This document shows positions 19,360 to 32,841 of a stretch of DNA of 64,000 nucleotides, piece by piece (position 1 is the stretch's first letter; every line of letters begins with the position of its first letter). Below the pieces are notes generated by a model, which saw only the letters and a program-made list of their open reading frames with translations, ran no database searches and was not told the origin of the DNA. The translations under genes were made by a program, and so were the position numbers. This DNA comes from Steinernema hermaphroditum (lineage: Eukaryota > Nematoda > Chromadorea > Rhabditida > Steinernematidae). Location: the NCBI GenBank assembly GCA_030435675.1, contig CM059623.1:5234012-5298011 (forward strand), in the 5' to 3' direction.

Positions 19360-22300
19360 CCTAGAAATGTTTCTTTGTAGTGTGATGTAGGATGGCACAC
19401 GTTTGGAAATAGACGGTTAAAGGATCTGAAGCATCTTCGTGGCCCCTATGTTTTCCTCTGCTTTCCAACACTTCCAGTCACCAGGAAATGGACGTCGCGT
19501 GTCAAACGAGCATCTGCAGGAATATTCCCTAACGAGCAGACATCGAATAACGTGCCGTGCAGGAGTGCAGGGGTCTTGTAGACACTATTTTTAGAGATCT
19601 GCAGAGTCATCTGAGCAGTGGCCGTTCCACAAGCCTAGTTAAGATGGACTCGGTGGTTCTGAGAATTTATGGTGGCTGAGAGCAGATTGAATATAGTGGC
19701 GTCAGTTGGGCCGAAGGGGAACGTCCGATTTATGAGTGTTCGCGATGAACCATGATGCAGAACGAGGCGGTTTGTGGAAAACGATCAAAGGGTCACCAGA
19801 TAATGCATATCCCCGGCCAGGTGCTTCCCTTCGGAAAAGATGAGCCATCGGCGACCTTTAGTTGCACAAGAGAAGTCGTCTTGACTGGTACGAGTTTGGA
19901 ATCTTGTGGAGCCGAATCGTTTTCATTCGATTGACCCTATTCGGCTGGCCATGTCCACCAATCTAAAGATCGCTTTTCCTGGCACTTCGTATTTCTCGGA
20001 ACCCTAGATCGTAGGAAAATATTTTTAGAATCACACGGAACTCGCGGCGGCGACACTTTGTGATGTCTGGCTCTAGATGAAGAGTCGATTCGGAGAATTT
20101 GTGAGAGTGTGGGAATCGGGGTGGCAGATCCCTAGCTCTGAGTTATCCCCAGAAGACGAAATTTTCTCACCTGATCTTCGCCCCCCTCCAGGTGCCAGTT
20201 CTTCATTCTCCATGATCTATGTATTGAACCATGGCATGAGAGAAAAGTGTCCACAAGCAGTGTTTTTGAGAAGAAACTCCAACTCTGTCCATCACTTCAG
20301 GACTGCCCTTTAAACCTTCCGATAATCGGCCCCTTCCCTCACCCTATCCCCCTTTCCCTCCGTCCTCTTATCTCGCAGATGCACTTCAGAGTCGTTGAAA
20401 TGCGCTCTAATCTGAGTCGTCCAACACAGTTTTAATTGGATTACCCTCTAATTAACCGAGTCCTTCCCCGGCTTCCTCCTTCTTCGCCTCGCTTCCCACG
20501 TCCCGCGATTATCCGAGATTTCTGCAGAGTCCTCTGCAAGACGAACGCTACAGTAGGACGGACGAAGTGGCGTCATTTGGACCCTTCGAGGGCGTCTGAC
20601 ATGTCCCGGGGACTCAGTAATTGGCCTTCTGGAGAGTGACGAGCGAGATGGCGACATTGGTTTCTTTTGGAGGCTGGAGAGGAGATGGGTAGATTGACGA
20701 GCTGATAGGAGGCGGCGATCTTCGGTCTTTTTGAGGAGATAAGAGTGGGAGGAAGAGCATGGTGGAATGAGTTTCTCTCTGTGTTGAGTTCCAAAAAGCG
20801 AAACTTCCAGAGAGATATTGATGGGGTGGACGGGAAGTTGTGTTTTGGGTTCCCTTTCCGATCGCCAGTTCTCTTTTGTATCCATTATTGTGAGTCAGTA
20901 GCTACACATTCACATATCCATTCTATGGCCTTTTTATAGTTAACTTCATGTTTACTCGCTAGCGTCTGGAGGTCGCTACAAAGTGAGCCCCATAGCCATC
21001 CCAACAATGCCTGGCCATTCATGGTTGTTAGTGAGTAATAGTAGTTAGTAGAGGTCAACCCTTGGTCCCCTCGTGCCCTGTTTGTGTGTGAAGGTGAGCT
21101 GTGAAGTTGATTTGGAAAAGCGCACTGCTTCAGATTGAATTCCACTCCATTTATGACAAAAGGCGAACACCTCGGCCTTTTTAGGTCCGTTCCCTAAGAA
21201 CCAAAAGAGTGTTCGGACCAGGTTTTGCAGAGAATCCACTCCACAGATTGCGCCTCAATTCAAAGAGTTACTAGAGCACTAAAATACAATTTGTCAAATC
21301 CAATAATGAAGTCGAAGGTGTTTTCCGTCTTCTCAAAGGTGCGCCTCTCCAGTTGTCCATGTCGGCTCTGCCGCCAGAAGCCTTCGTCCTCAACCTTCGG
21401 TCTCGCCTCGCCAGTTCCCTCTGTCAAATCCACTTAATTACAAAGCAGGCCACTTGTCGCGGAAGTAGTCGTGCCTCTGCCCCGGCCAGTTGTCCACAGA
21501 TGCCATCCGCACCCTTGTGGCGAGGGTTGATCGTTGGCTCGGCCCGATCCACTTCAAGCCACCTTCTTCTTCTCCTTTCGTGGCAGAGATCGTGGCCGAA
21601 AACATGTTTTGCGGCGGATCTCTGTCGGATTTTGGGGGATTCTGCTCCCTCGGAGATTGAAGGTGTTCCGCGGAGATCTACGGTGTTTTCCTTGTTTTGA
21701 ATGGACTCCGCCACGTGAGGTCACGTGAGGAAGAGTTGTCTGAGCTGGATTAGAAGACGATGAGAGGTGGAAGAAGGTATGAGGGAGTAGCGCGGGGGTT
21801 CGGCTGTTTTGGTTCTTTTGTAGGGTGAAAAGAGGCTCTTTATCGAAGGCAATTAGCCCGGTTTCCCTTCTTGGAAACACTTAATCCGCGACGTCCAGAT
21901 GCATGGGTCTTCCCTTCTATTTTTGGAACTTCACTTGGCGAACGTCCCTCGACTAAGCACCGGGTCTAATCCCCTCATCTATGTGTTTGTTCATCCTCGT
22001 TTCCGACTCTTTGGGACCTTTTTTGACTCTGCGTAAATTGAGTGCCTTTAAATGGTCGTCCAGTGACTCCCCTTTCTCGAAATGTGACTCATGGTGAATC
22101 ATCCATTCATGCTCTTTCCATAAGAGACCTTCAGATGGTCCACATTCCTCAGCTTCTTCACTCCTCTAAGCATCATCTAAGTGTATTTCTTTCTGTATAT
22201 TGGCTCCTGAGCAAATCGAATTCGAACTATCTTTTAAGCTTCTTCTCTGGCGTCATCGAGGTGACTAAGCGATTAAAAGGTTTCCGGATTTTGAGCCACA

Positions 22301-25300
22301 TTCGCCGACCGCCAGAGCGGAGATCACTCGCGATTCTGTGAAGGGAACTGTTTTTTCAATCGATCGCTTCTGACGATCAAGAAGCCCCCTACTTCAAGAT
22401 CTTCACTCCATGTAGAGAAAGCCTAAAAAGGGATTATTGACGTAGAAAACGCCACAAAGAAACCCTCCCCTTGTTAGTCACTTCTTTGCCATTCCTGGTA
22501 ACGTTGAAGAAGAAGAGCTCTGAGGCTTGCCTGCAAGATGGCAAGATTGATCTGCTTTCTGGGATATTTCCGTTCGCGCCAGATACGTCTTGATAGAAGC
22601 TGATAGAAAGAGGTTGTAGGAAAGTGATTTTTTGTCCATTTCTTGCAAGACCGTAAGTAGTGAATTAACCTTCCACCCAACCTTTGGATTGATTCCGATA
22701 ACAAAAGACTTCCTTTTCGTCCCTTGTCCTCATTTCCACTCAAATCTCTTTCATTCACGGTGACGAAACGTCAAGATGTTGCGCAGAGGGATTATGGTGT
22801 CGTCGCGATGTCACCAGAAGTGAATGAGGCGTCGCAGACGTAACGGCGGAGGCCGATTATTGACTCCAAAAGTTTGTTTTTGGCCGAGGTCATGACTGGG
22901 CGTTCATTCAAGGGGATGGGAAGGAGAGGATCACTCGAAGACACTTACCCTCTTCCGGGCGTCTTCTAGTTCCTACTTGTCGCCGTGTTTTGAGATCCGA
23001 CGGACTCGAAATTAATTTTGACGCCGAGTGACGTTTCTGACTCACTTCAGCTCTCCTCTCTCGAGAGTTTCTGTGTTCAACTTTAGGTCCAACCCTAGGC
23101 GCTCTTTTTTTGGATTTTGTGTCCAAGTACATCCCTATGTATGTTCTTCTTGAAGTTTTTGTGGTTTGGACAATGTCCAATAATCTATTTCTCGCTAAAA
23201 TGAGTAAAGAAAGTGGAGTGTCGAATTGAAACGTCTCAAGAACTATCCCCGTTTCAAAGCGGGACAAAGATGTCCTCTTTCCAAACATCTTTCTTAGATG
23301 ACAGCCTTCCGAAAAGCTCGTCGGCACTGCACCTCTGAGTCCATTGGTTCCAACTCCCCTACTTCGCCTCTAGATTCCTCCCCCAGAGGGGCCTGCTTGC
23401 CCCCTCTGTAGCCCGTCACCGGAGCCCTCAAAACCCTCAGAGTGATCCGTTTTCCCTTTTGGACGCAAGAAACGTTCCGGTCTGCAGCTTCCGGAGGTCG
23501 CCACCCTTCAGCTGTGCTTGTTTTTCGAACGGCGACCAATTGCATTTCCAAAGGACACGGCCCTATTATGTATTCGAACCCAAAAACGCCCTCCGAAAAC
23601 ACTCTGATCGTGGTCTCCCGAACGCAGAGGGACCTCGGCTACGGTACCCGTGACCTACTTCCTGGTGACCTCCTCTTAGGTCTCTCGACGACACTCCTGG
23701 ATACGTACTCCGGAAGACGTTCTCAGAGAATTGGTTTAGCGTTATCAGAGTGCTCCTCTGGGTCGGCGCCATTACCCTGGCGAAGACAAATGGCGAAAAT
23801 TCGATTCGACGCGCGGGCGGAAACTCATTGCACTTTCGCGCCAATTTTTGTGCCGACGAGACGAGTTACGTGGCGCTTTGTCTCCGAGATGTCAACGCTC
23901 CGATTCAATTGGCTTGACTTCTGCTGCTAGGTCGTTCCAGAGGGGAGGTCCAGGTGGTGCATAGGGCAGAGTCCAGTCCCTTGGTCTTTGAACTGCCCTT
24001 TCCACACCACTTCCCTTGCACGTTCGTGTTTACGATGCTATCGTTGTTCATCTGAATTCGAAATTATAGTCAGTTTAGAGAATTGTATTAATACGTCACA
24101 AAGGGGGTGGGGAACCCATCTTGAATTAATGTCCAGTTGTATCCAGAGTGGATACATTTCGAGAAGCACGTTCTTTCGTCTTACAATCCTCTTTCTTATG
24201 GCGTTTCTTGATAGTGACAGATCGGGTCCTATACGAGCCTTCTTCGTGTTTTCGGCGCGTCTTCTGGATGTGTGGTGGCAGGCTTTGCAGCTGATTAGTC
24301 ACTCTTGGAAGCGAGCTCAGAAGTTAAACTACAGACTTGGTCTCTTATATCTCTATCAGTTCTGGTTCTCGTGGCTGTTTTCCATTTAAGAAGTTCCTCC
24401 TTTTGTCCACGTAATCGGTGATGTAATAACCTAATGGCCACTTAGTGTGTTTTCCACACAAAAACGGCGCCGTTCAGAAATGGCGTGACTTCTCCGATAT
24501 CCCTTCTTTGGTCGTTTGATCTCGGCTATTCAGCATCTCATTAAATCGGCTCATCCCGGGATGAGGGAATCCCCTCCACTACCGTATCCACGTGTCATTG
24601 TGAAGTAGATGTCCCCTCACGTCAGGTCCTTCTTCTCGAACCTTCTATCGAGTTCTCTCTGCTTCGTGATCCTTCTGGCAGAGCTGTCGCTGAATCGTCC
24701 AGAAGGAACCTCTGGATGGCTCCACATCTTGAGAATGGACTCCCGGCTTCGGCTGAATAATTCTAAGTCGCTCTTAGCGGGATTACAACCTTCTCCTCGC
24801 CGCTAAGACGACGACAAACACGTGTCCAACTTCGGTTTCCAGATCTAATCGCGCGCTTAGCCGAACCACTTCCGACGCGATTAGTGAAGCGCTGATTCAG
24901 GGAGCGACCTTTTCTGCAGAAGTTTTCGGGCACTATGTGTCCACTTTGTAGCCCCCAAGTGGCGCTTGTAGTTGTGTTTCTTTTGTTGCGGTGGACGTGT
25001 AGGCAAAGAGTCGCTTTTGTGATGTTTTGGAGTCGTCTGACGCGCGTCACTTTCGAGCCGTGGGTCATGCTGGCTGAGAGGGCCCGGATAGGCCTGGCTT
25101 CTGCCGAGTGGAGGCGCCAGAAATATTCCCTTTCCTCAAAGATGTCCACCAATGTTTGTTTGCATGCACTCGTTCTTATGCATATGACATCTTGTTTTCG
25201 ACACCGGAAAGTCAATTTCGCGCCAACCTGATGATGCGAGCGTTCTTTGAAAGACGCTTGTTTTGACCGAAGTTCTCTGGATTGCCTAGAGTCTTCCGTT

Positions 25301-27870
25301 GCCCCTCGATGGTCAGCATCTCCCACCCAGGGACCTTCCATGTCTCCCCGTTTATGCATGCTCCACACCCACCTTCTTGAGTGACTCCGGAAGTCGAATT
25401 CCACGAAATCGTTTCCGAATCCTCCCGCCGCCGCCACTCGAGATGTCCTCCGTGTTTTCGACTTTAATTTCAAAACAGATTTCCGCAATGTTTCTCCACG
25501 TATCAAACCCCACGGTTTAGGCTTATCCTCAGTGAAACATCGTCTCGGGACCCGCCTTCACCTGACGGCGCCTTCCGAAATCACTCCCTCTCCTCCCCCT
25601 AATTGCGGCGACCTTTCCATCGGCCTCCGCTCCGGAAGACCCTCCCTCCGCGCTGAAATCCTGAGTGCCGACAACTCGGAGATTCGCCTCCTCGAGAAAC
25701 GTTCCTCCAAAACCATAACCTCTAATCGATTTCTCATAAAATCGCCATCCGCGAAGTCGTTAGACGCACAGTTCCGATCGCCGTGGGCATGTGCCGTCCG
25801 CGTTGGCCCTTCTTGTCGCCACCATTAGCACTTTATGTCCCCGGCAGATGTGGAGAATCCCAGTGATCTCCGAGGGACCCACGCATCCCTTGTGACTCGT
25901 CAGCAGCTCCGACTTTTTGGGTTTATTCGACTCGAGGCTGATGTATTGGCCCCTCTTTGATTGTTGCTTCTTGTGCGAGATGGAAAATTCTCTCTAAATA
26001 GAGAGGATCAGAGCTCAGAACCCACCAGGGTGCACTTCTGGCTAAGCTATAGAGGTAAATGATTTAGGGTGGACTTGTATTGGATTGGAGGGCCTTTCAG
26101 ATTACGGTACATCATCCTCTAGGGCAGCTTTGATTCTCCAGGCAAATGGGGCCTTTTTTTGAACCCTTTGCTGATTACATTCACGTCTATCAGACTGGAC
26201 AGGTCTGCACATAATGCATCTGATCCTACTTCTAGAGACGTTTCCCGTCGAGGTTCGTCTGGCTCTGTTTCCGAAGACAGCCTTCCAGTCCAAGACCATT
26301 GAGAGCCGACGAAATCCGGGCGATCTTTGGACGTCATAAACGTAATGGCCCAGAAGAAGGTCGTTTGTTCTATCTCCCCTGGAAGAGCGATAGGTCTCCC
26401 CGCCAGAAATAGAACGACATTAGGTTCATTCGCGGACAAATCGATCCACATCCACGTCTTAGCTCCAATTAGTGAATGGCCCCAATGAGATTAGGAACGT
26501 CAGAATCGCGTTACAGTAATCCCCTTACACACCGTCTGGACTTAATGTCGCCAATAGGATTACGGTATTACGCGATGTTGTCGGTCTGTTTTGTGAATGG
26601 ACTTACGTGATGGATCCCAGCTATTCCTGGAGCGGATCTAAGCGTGCTAACGTGGCTAATACACTTAGGGGAGCACAGGACGTACCCTATTCTCCGAAGC
26701 CGTCCCATTGTTTCTTTCGACGTTGACGTGCACGCCTGAGTCCGCGTGATTGGCACCTCGACAAAAAATCGCGGCGTTCATTTCGCAGATTAGTTGCGTG
26801 CGCCTTTGCATCTCCTCCGCTAATCAGCTGTTCCACAAATTGGATTCACTGTTCACCGCTCTGAATGGACACGGCCTGGCGCGAGTCATAATCTCCTCGT
26901 GGAGAAAACGTTTAGAAAAATCGTCTTCGAAGACTTCACTTCTTGTCGATAGGAGGACCTCTTTGATGCCGGATTAAAAGCGAACTCGTTTGGGTCGCCA
27001 GGTCCCAAGAGACTCGAGGACCACACCGATTCGTGGGTCCAGAAAGATCGCTTCGAGGGCGATTAGGGGAGCAGGCGGTTCCGGGATGTAATTGGCGGCA
27101 AATGGGGCGTTTAGGCGCTGAGAGTGTAATGTGCAAAAAGATGAATAATGGATGAAGAGACGCCGCGGCACTTCGCCAGATTTCCAACCTTCGGATGCGC
27201 GATCGAGACCGTGATCTTACCGTAATCCTGGGAAGGGAACGGTGTTTGTGGAGCGATTAGCGCTTCCCGAGACGTCACCGAATCCCAGAAGACCAAAAGT
27301 CGGTGGTTGAAGATCGGCTGAAACGTGAGAAGCGTGAAAGGAGGAACGGATTAGAGGTGTCTTGTTTGTCTCTAGTCTATCCACAAGAAGGAGAAGGAGG
27401 CGCCATTTGGTGACTTTACGATCTAACCAGTTTCTGTCGATCATCTTGAACTCCTTAGATATCCAAATAGCGATGTTTCTCTCTTGGTTATGTCCGCACC
27501 ACTGCGTCTAAATTACTTTGAGACGTCTCATTATCATTCCGGAAGTAGGGCGTTCTCTGATCCTCTGAGAGCTCCTTGGAAAGATCTGAGATTAGCGCCA
27601 TCTCCAAAAGTCATTCACAACTTCTACAGTTCCTATTTTCGGCCTGCACTCATCCAAAAACGTTCAAAAGAGTCGCCCTTTTCGCGTAAACACTCCGGAT
27701 GTATTCTCACGTGTTCGCCCTTTAGGCCTGTGCGGACTTGTCCCGAAAAGTGTCCCTGAACACACCCCTACGTGGTCCCGAAACGCCTTCTCTCGGCCGC
27801 GTTCCGGGAGGCGGCGCCTCGCCTCCTCCTCGTCCGCGCGACTATTTTTGTTTTCCAATCCACTCGCTCC
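19360..27870. other. Long gene-poor region
   Basis: About 8.5 kb without a model I can support. ORFs above 100 codons occur (for example 24763-25506 minus, 23442-23930 plus), but none shows a domain, membrane topology or splice-consistent extension that I recognise. Complexity is high and there are no large repeats. It may hold distal regulatory DNA, fast-evolving non-coding exons or decayed genes. Confidence 0.4.
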
Positions 27871-27878
27871 AGAATCCG

Positions 27879-29490
27879 ATGATGAGCAGCGAGGTGCGCT
27901 TTGACCTCAACTGCATCGGGGTCGAGCGCTACTGGTATACGGTACTCGAGTTCATCTTCACCTCACTGCCCAACGTCCTCTTCGTCTGCATTCTCATGGC
28001 CATCGTCGGTGAGTCCACCTCCACGGCTCTGCCCCTATGTCCTCCTCCTCCTTGCAGCCAACGTGATCTTTCTGGCGGGTATCGTACTCGGCGTCTACCA
28101 ACACAAACTGCCCACGAAGCGCTTCCTCTTCGTCGCCAACCGGAGCCTCATCGACACCGTAGTCGCCATCGTCTCGCTCGCCTTCCTGACTACGGTAGAG
28201 AGCGAGTGCGACATACTCGGGTGCACCTCCACCTACCAGGTGCCCGACATCATCATGCAGGTACCGTAGCCCCACTGGGAGCCCTCCTAGCCTCCTCTTG
28301 CAGTCGATGATGACCCTCAACTACTGGGTGATCGCCGCCAGCTACTTCGGCGTCGCCCTGCTCACGTGCTACGCGGTGCGCGCACCCCTGAAATACAAGA
28401 TCTGGCTGAGCGTCAAGCGGGTCACGCAGTTCATCTCCGTCGGCTGGGCGCTCATGATCCTCCTTCTCGTCTGCATCTCCCTCTCCACAGAGTAGGTGCC
28501 CCTTCTTATCATCCTTCATCGTCCGTATGGAACCAAATCAGGCCGACAGGAAACGTCCATCCACTTCTGGAGAGACGTTCCACTTAAATGTCTCTGATTT
28601 CAGGCAACAGACCAACTTCGACAGCAACGGCATGATGTACATAATGCGGAATCAGTACCACGGCTTCTTGGCCGAGTGGATGGTGGAGTTGTGTGGCCGC
28701 GTCATCGACAAGTCCCTCGTGCAGACCGGCACCATGAGCCTTTTCTTGCCCGTCTGCACCTATCTCATGGCTGTCCTCAGCTACATCTTTGTAAGTGATG
28801 CTTGGTTGACTCAGGGAGAACACGACCAGTCCTTTACTTGAGACACACACACGAATGGGGGCTATCTAGGGGGCATGTCAAGGTCTACCCTCAATAGTGA
28901 GCACCTTTCCCTATCTGCATGGGGGTACTGTAGACTGGAGATCTTCGAGGCCAACTTCTACGTCCCCTTACAGGTGACCATCTTGCTCTTCCGCCGTCGT
29001 CAGGACCCGCGCATGGCCAACCGGCACCGGATGTGCATCTGGCGGTTGGGGGTGCACCTCGGCGTCTTCACCTTCAGCTTCGCCCTCATGGCCGTCTCCT
29101 ACTCGGCTACCTTTCCCATGGCGATGAGCTGCGCCGACTGGAGCCGTCGACTCACCAACATGACCGACTACCGCTCGAGTTCGGAGTGCGAGATCGGCCA
29201 CATGACGCCCTTCGTGAGATACGCCATCTTGACCTCCCTGGCCTCCGTGGGCTGGTTCCTGCGCATGACGCTGGACCCCATCATCGACATGGTGAGCCCT
29301 GCCTTCTTGGCGCCCCTCTGACCCTCTCTGTTTCCAGGTGATCGACGCGCAGCTCCGCCGTGTCTTCGAGGTGATCACGACGGGAACGCGCCGTGGGTCC
29401 TCCTTCACGATGGCCTCCGTGGTGGAGAGGAAGTGCTCCAACCTGAGCGTCAGCCGCTACCACGAGACCGTCTGCGCCGCCAAGCAGTGA
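27879..29490 (+). CDS. Nematode 7TM receptor, unclassified
   Basis: Six exons: 27879-28008, 28058-28260, 28304-28491, 28604-28790, 28974-29291 and 29338-29490, giving 392 aa with consistent phases. Seven hydrophobic segments are visible: VLFVCILMAIV|ANVIFLAGIV; DTVVAIVSLAFLTTV; LNYWVIAASYFGVALLTCYA; FISVGWALMILLLVCISL; FLPVCTYLMAVLSYIFVTIL; LGVFTFSFALMAVSYSATF; and a last helix ending in MTLDPIIDMVID. LDPIIDM replaces the rhodopsin NPxxY. The segment after TM3 reads CYAVRAP, with Arg where DRY would be. The extracellular loop after TM6 is Cys-containing and N-glycosylatable (NMTDY). I place it among nematode rhodopsin-like or serpentine receptors without a family name; the ligand is unknown. 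The third exon begins after an intron whose 5' end is GTACCGTAG. Confidence 0.8.
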
Positions 29491-29499
29491 CCCCCGGGA

Positions 29500-32400
29500 G
29501 TACTGTAACTAGGGGTCATGTACATAGGAGCCTTTGCGATATATTTATTTGTTGTACAGAGAGACATATGGAAGTACAGTATCCCACGTTTGTGGTAATA
29601 GGAGATCTCGATTTGTTCCACTCAGGCACCGTTTGTTCTAAGAGTCACAAGGAGTTGCAGGAAAGTCCTCTCGGAACCACTCTTATGCATCCATGTTTCT
29701 CTGAGAGAAACATTACTCAGCCGAGAGAAGTTCGAAGATTTGCGAAATGGCGCCACTGGATATCTAAGGGGAATGTTTCCCAGAGGTCCCGACTGGGATT
29801 AGGTGGAGTCTCCTGTTAGGGAATGACCTTCCTAACTCGGGATGGGGCCCTTCACTTCCTCCTTCTTGACATCCTTGGCCATTAGCATTGCTAAGTAGCG
29901 ATGTTTCCAACTGCGAGAGTGCCACAAGTCGTCAGCCGTCACTTTGTCATTAGAGATATTCCCTGTTTTTCGTCCTTTCTTCTGTGGCTGTCGCCAGTCT
30001 GCTTGACGTCACCTCCGAGAGGACCGAAGAGGTCAGATAAGGCGACGTCAGATCTCCTGCAGAGGCGGAAATGAGCACTCGGGCGGATGATTAAAAAACT
30101 CTTTCGGACGCACTCACACCGAAATCGATGGAGACGTTTCACACTTCATAACGCTTAGTCACCGAAAGGAATCAAACCATCTTTTTGTGAGTGCAGAAAA
30201 GGACTTTTGGACGAAAAAAGAGACATTTCAAATACGATTATATGAGCGAACCGACCATAAAGGGACTATCTCACCCGGAATCCGAAGTTTTTTTGCATCT
30301 TTAATCTGTACCTTTAATTCTATACCCAAAACATGGCCACAAAGTTGCCAATATTCACGGCAATCGGTACTACTATGATAGAAATGACTTCTGTTAAAGC
30401 TGACGGTGTGGACGAGTGGTAGTGCTCTTGGTCGTCTATGTTTTGAGAGGTCGGGTTCGAACCCCTTAAGATTCAGCTTCTTTTATTTGTTTTCAGTCAA
30501 CTTCTCTGATATGTTTTGCGCGTTACTCTTATTATTTATTATAAAGGAAAAAAGATCACTTGATCAAATCATAAATGGACATCAATTATGTTGCGGTAAA
30601 GTGATGGTTTCTTCCCTGTCGCTGCCTTTTAGACTATTTCAACGGCGACCGGAGAATGGAATGGAGTCATACGCACATAAAGTCATCTGTCCTCGATCAA
30701 GCTTCGTTGCCCAAAATAGGACTCGAAATTGAGAAAAATAATGGTCTTCGGGCAATTCACTATCGACTGAAAATGTACCTTTAGTTGGATGGTAGTGGTC
30801 TCGAGTGTGATGCAAGAGACTTCTCTGATGAGTGCTGTGTGTGTTTTCGAGGGTCGGGCTCGAACCACGACAGAAATCGCATCCTTCTGTTCCTTGTTCT
30901 TGTAAGACAAGTTGATAAGAAACAGTCCGCAAGATACAAACAGCCAAACGGCAGTAATGCGGCGACTGAACGTTCCAAAATAGTTCTCAGATTATCGCGC
31001 AGACCTGGTTCGAATCTGCGAGGCGGTGAATGTTCCTTTTTAACTGCATCTTTGCGTGTTTTTGAACATACTGAAAATGTCATTAGTTCGCTTTTCAGCC
31101 AATTCAAGCAGAAAATGTTTCGCCAAAGATGGCAAACTAAAAGATCTCCGAAGAGATGGCGACAAATTGGCCCATTTATGTGATCAGGCTGAAAAACAAC
31201 CGACCACACACAGCGCCTGGAGATAACTAGAAGGGAGGGATGACCATTGAAAGTCACTTTCCCTTATCGAAAAAAAACATCGCAGTTCATAGGTTCAGTC
31301 CCCCCTCTCCCGCGCTCCGAGTGGTTTTCGAGATCGCCAGCATACATCAACCTCCCAGCTACTTTCCTCATTTGGGTCTCACGCGAAGAAAGGCCATTCA
31401 TCACGTTGTTTACTCGCCACTTGCAGCACAGAATTTCTCATTTGCATCGAAAGCAACGTCGACGGCGCTGTTTACTCTCATTCATTTGGCCTCCAGGACC
31501 AAAGACGAAAAAGTGGCCAAGAAAGCGATCCCGAGGACAAAGGACCTCTCGATTCCAGGCTCCTCGGACTCCGCGCGCCGAATTATAAAGACGTCGCCGT
31601 GTCATCTTCGCCCGCGGATCGATTGTTGACGCGACGACTTTGGATCGGCGCCAGAGGGCAACAGGCCTGCGCGGAAGAAGACGGATGGGCGCTGCGGGTG
31701 GCCCGACCATCTTTGGCCCTTCCCGGCAGGTTAGCGTTGCTAACGAGGTCCTAAGGTTCCCGACCGTTTTCCGGCGCCAAATCGAATTTAGCGCCCAAAC
31801 GGATCCGTTCGGAGGCCAATTTGCATTTGTTTTTCTCTTCTGGAGGCCGAGTTCGTGTTTTTCGGCGATTCCTTAGAAGTTGCAACCCCGTGGCGCCACT
31901 TTGTGACTCTTTGTGAGGTCTCTCTTCTAGAATTGTGCTTCGATATCTCAAAGCACTAGTACTATTCACGTTTCCAATAGTCACTAAGGCTGTGAAGAAG
32001 AAGGATCTGCAGAGATAATCGATTCTCTGCAGCGACGTGCACCCTCTGATTATTATGATTGCAGCCACAACGGTCGTTTTATGCGTGTTCGTTTGTTCCT
32101 TTTGCACATCTCAGCCAGACGGGACCCGGCTCTTATCCACAACTCTCGATGTCCAAGAGACTTTTTGTCTCTCCTACTTGGAGCATCTTCTATATCTCAG
32201 CGTTTCTCATTAAACAGCGCCTCATGCCTACTCTCTGAAAGGCGATTTTTCGGCGATCGACGGGCCATTTCTCATCAGAAGATAGTGGAAAGGTCGGGGA
32301 GTCCCCGGGGGACGCGCAGTGGCCGAGAAGATAATTCGCAATCATGTGAGTGACTTCTTCGGGGAACTCGTTTCCTTCCTCCTAATTGGGTTATCCGTGT

Positions 32401-32840
32401 GGCAACAAGGCCCCTCTGTCCCGGAGTCGTTGTTGTGGCGTCTTCCTTTGTGCTCCTTATCCGGGAAAGTCTTTGCCGGAAGGCTGACGCCACCGACAGA
32501 CCGGACTCCCTTCCGGGGAGTCTTCGATGGCCACATTGTTTTCGGAGTGACGCGAATCCCGAAGGATCGTTCCATCTCACAACAAAATTCGCGATTTACG
32601 GCCTCCCGCACTTCGGAGGCAGAACCTGGCCTGGTCGATGTTTTGTCGCGCGGCGTCTAGTTTCGGCCTTCTTCTCATATTCCCCCAGGAGTCCTCTTCC
32701 CGCGCCTCCCGGACCCGAATTCCCACGGCGCTCTTTGGCGCGCCGGCGTTGTTAGGAGTGGCTTTTTGCAGAGTGAACGACGCCTGGAGACCGTCGGAAA
32801 CGCGATGGTTGCCTAGCCTAGAGGTGCCCGCGAGGCCCAA
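29500..32840. other. Intergenic with tRNA-like sequences, no gene
   Basis: About 3.3 kb. It contains a tRNA-like sequence at 30402-30471 and a weaker one near 30790-30870 (GGTCGGGCTCGAACCACG). GC-rich open stretches around 31250-31880 and 32270-32840 show no recognised domain. The 32.3-32.8 kb part is immediately upstream of the channel gene and may contain its promoter. Confidence 0.4.
30402..30471 (+). repeat. tRNA-like sequence
   Basis: GTGTGGACGAGTGGTAGTGC (box A-like) is followed by GTCGGGTTCGAACCCC (box B). The T-stem is only partly paired and no acceptor stem forms, so I regard it as a pseudo-tRNA or SINE-like. It resembles the tRNA-like sequences in the 58-61 kb repeats in having GTGG-CGAGTGG. 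Confidence 0.5.
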
Positions 32841-32841
32841 G

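Noticed and set aside
24763..25506. 247-codon minus-strand ORF
   Set aside because: Composition is Arg/Ser-rich as expected for chance open frames here, and no motif was found.
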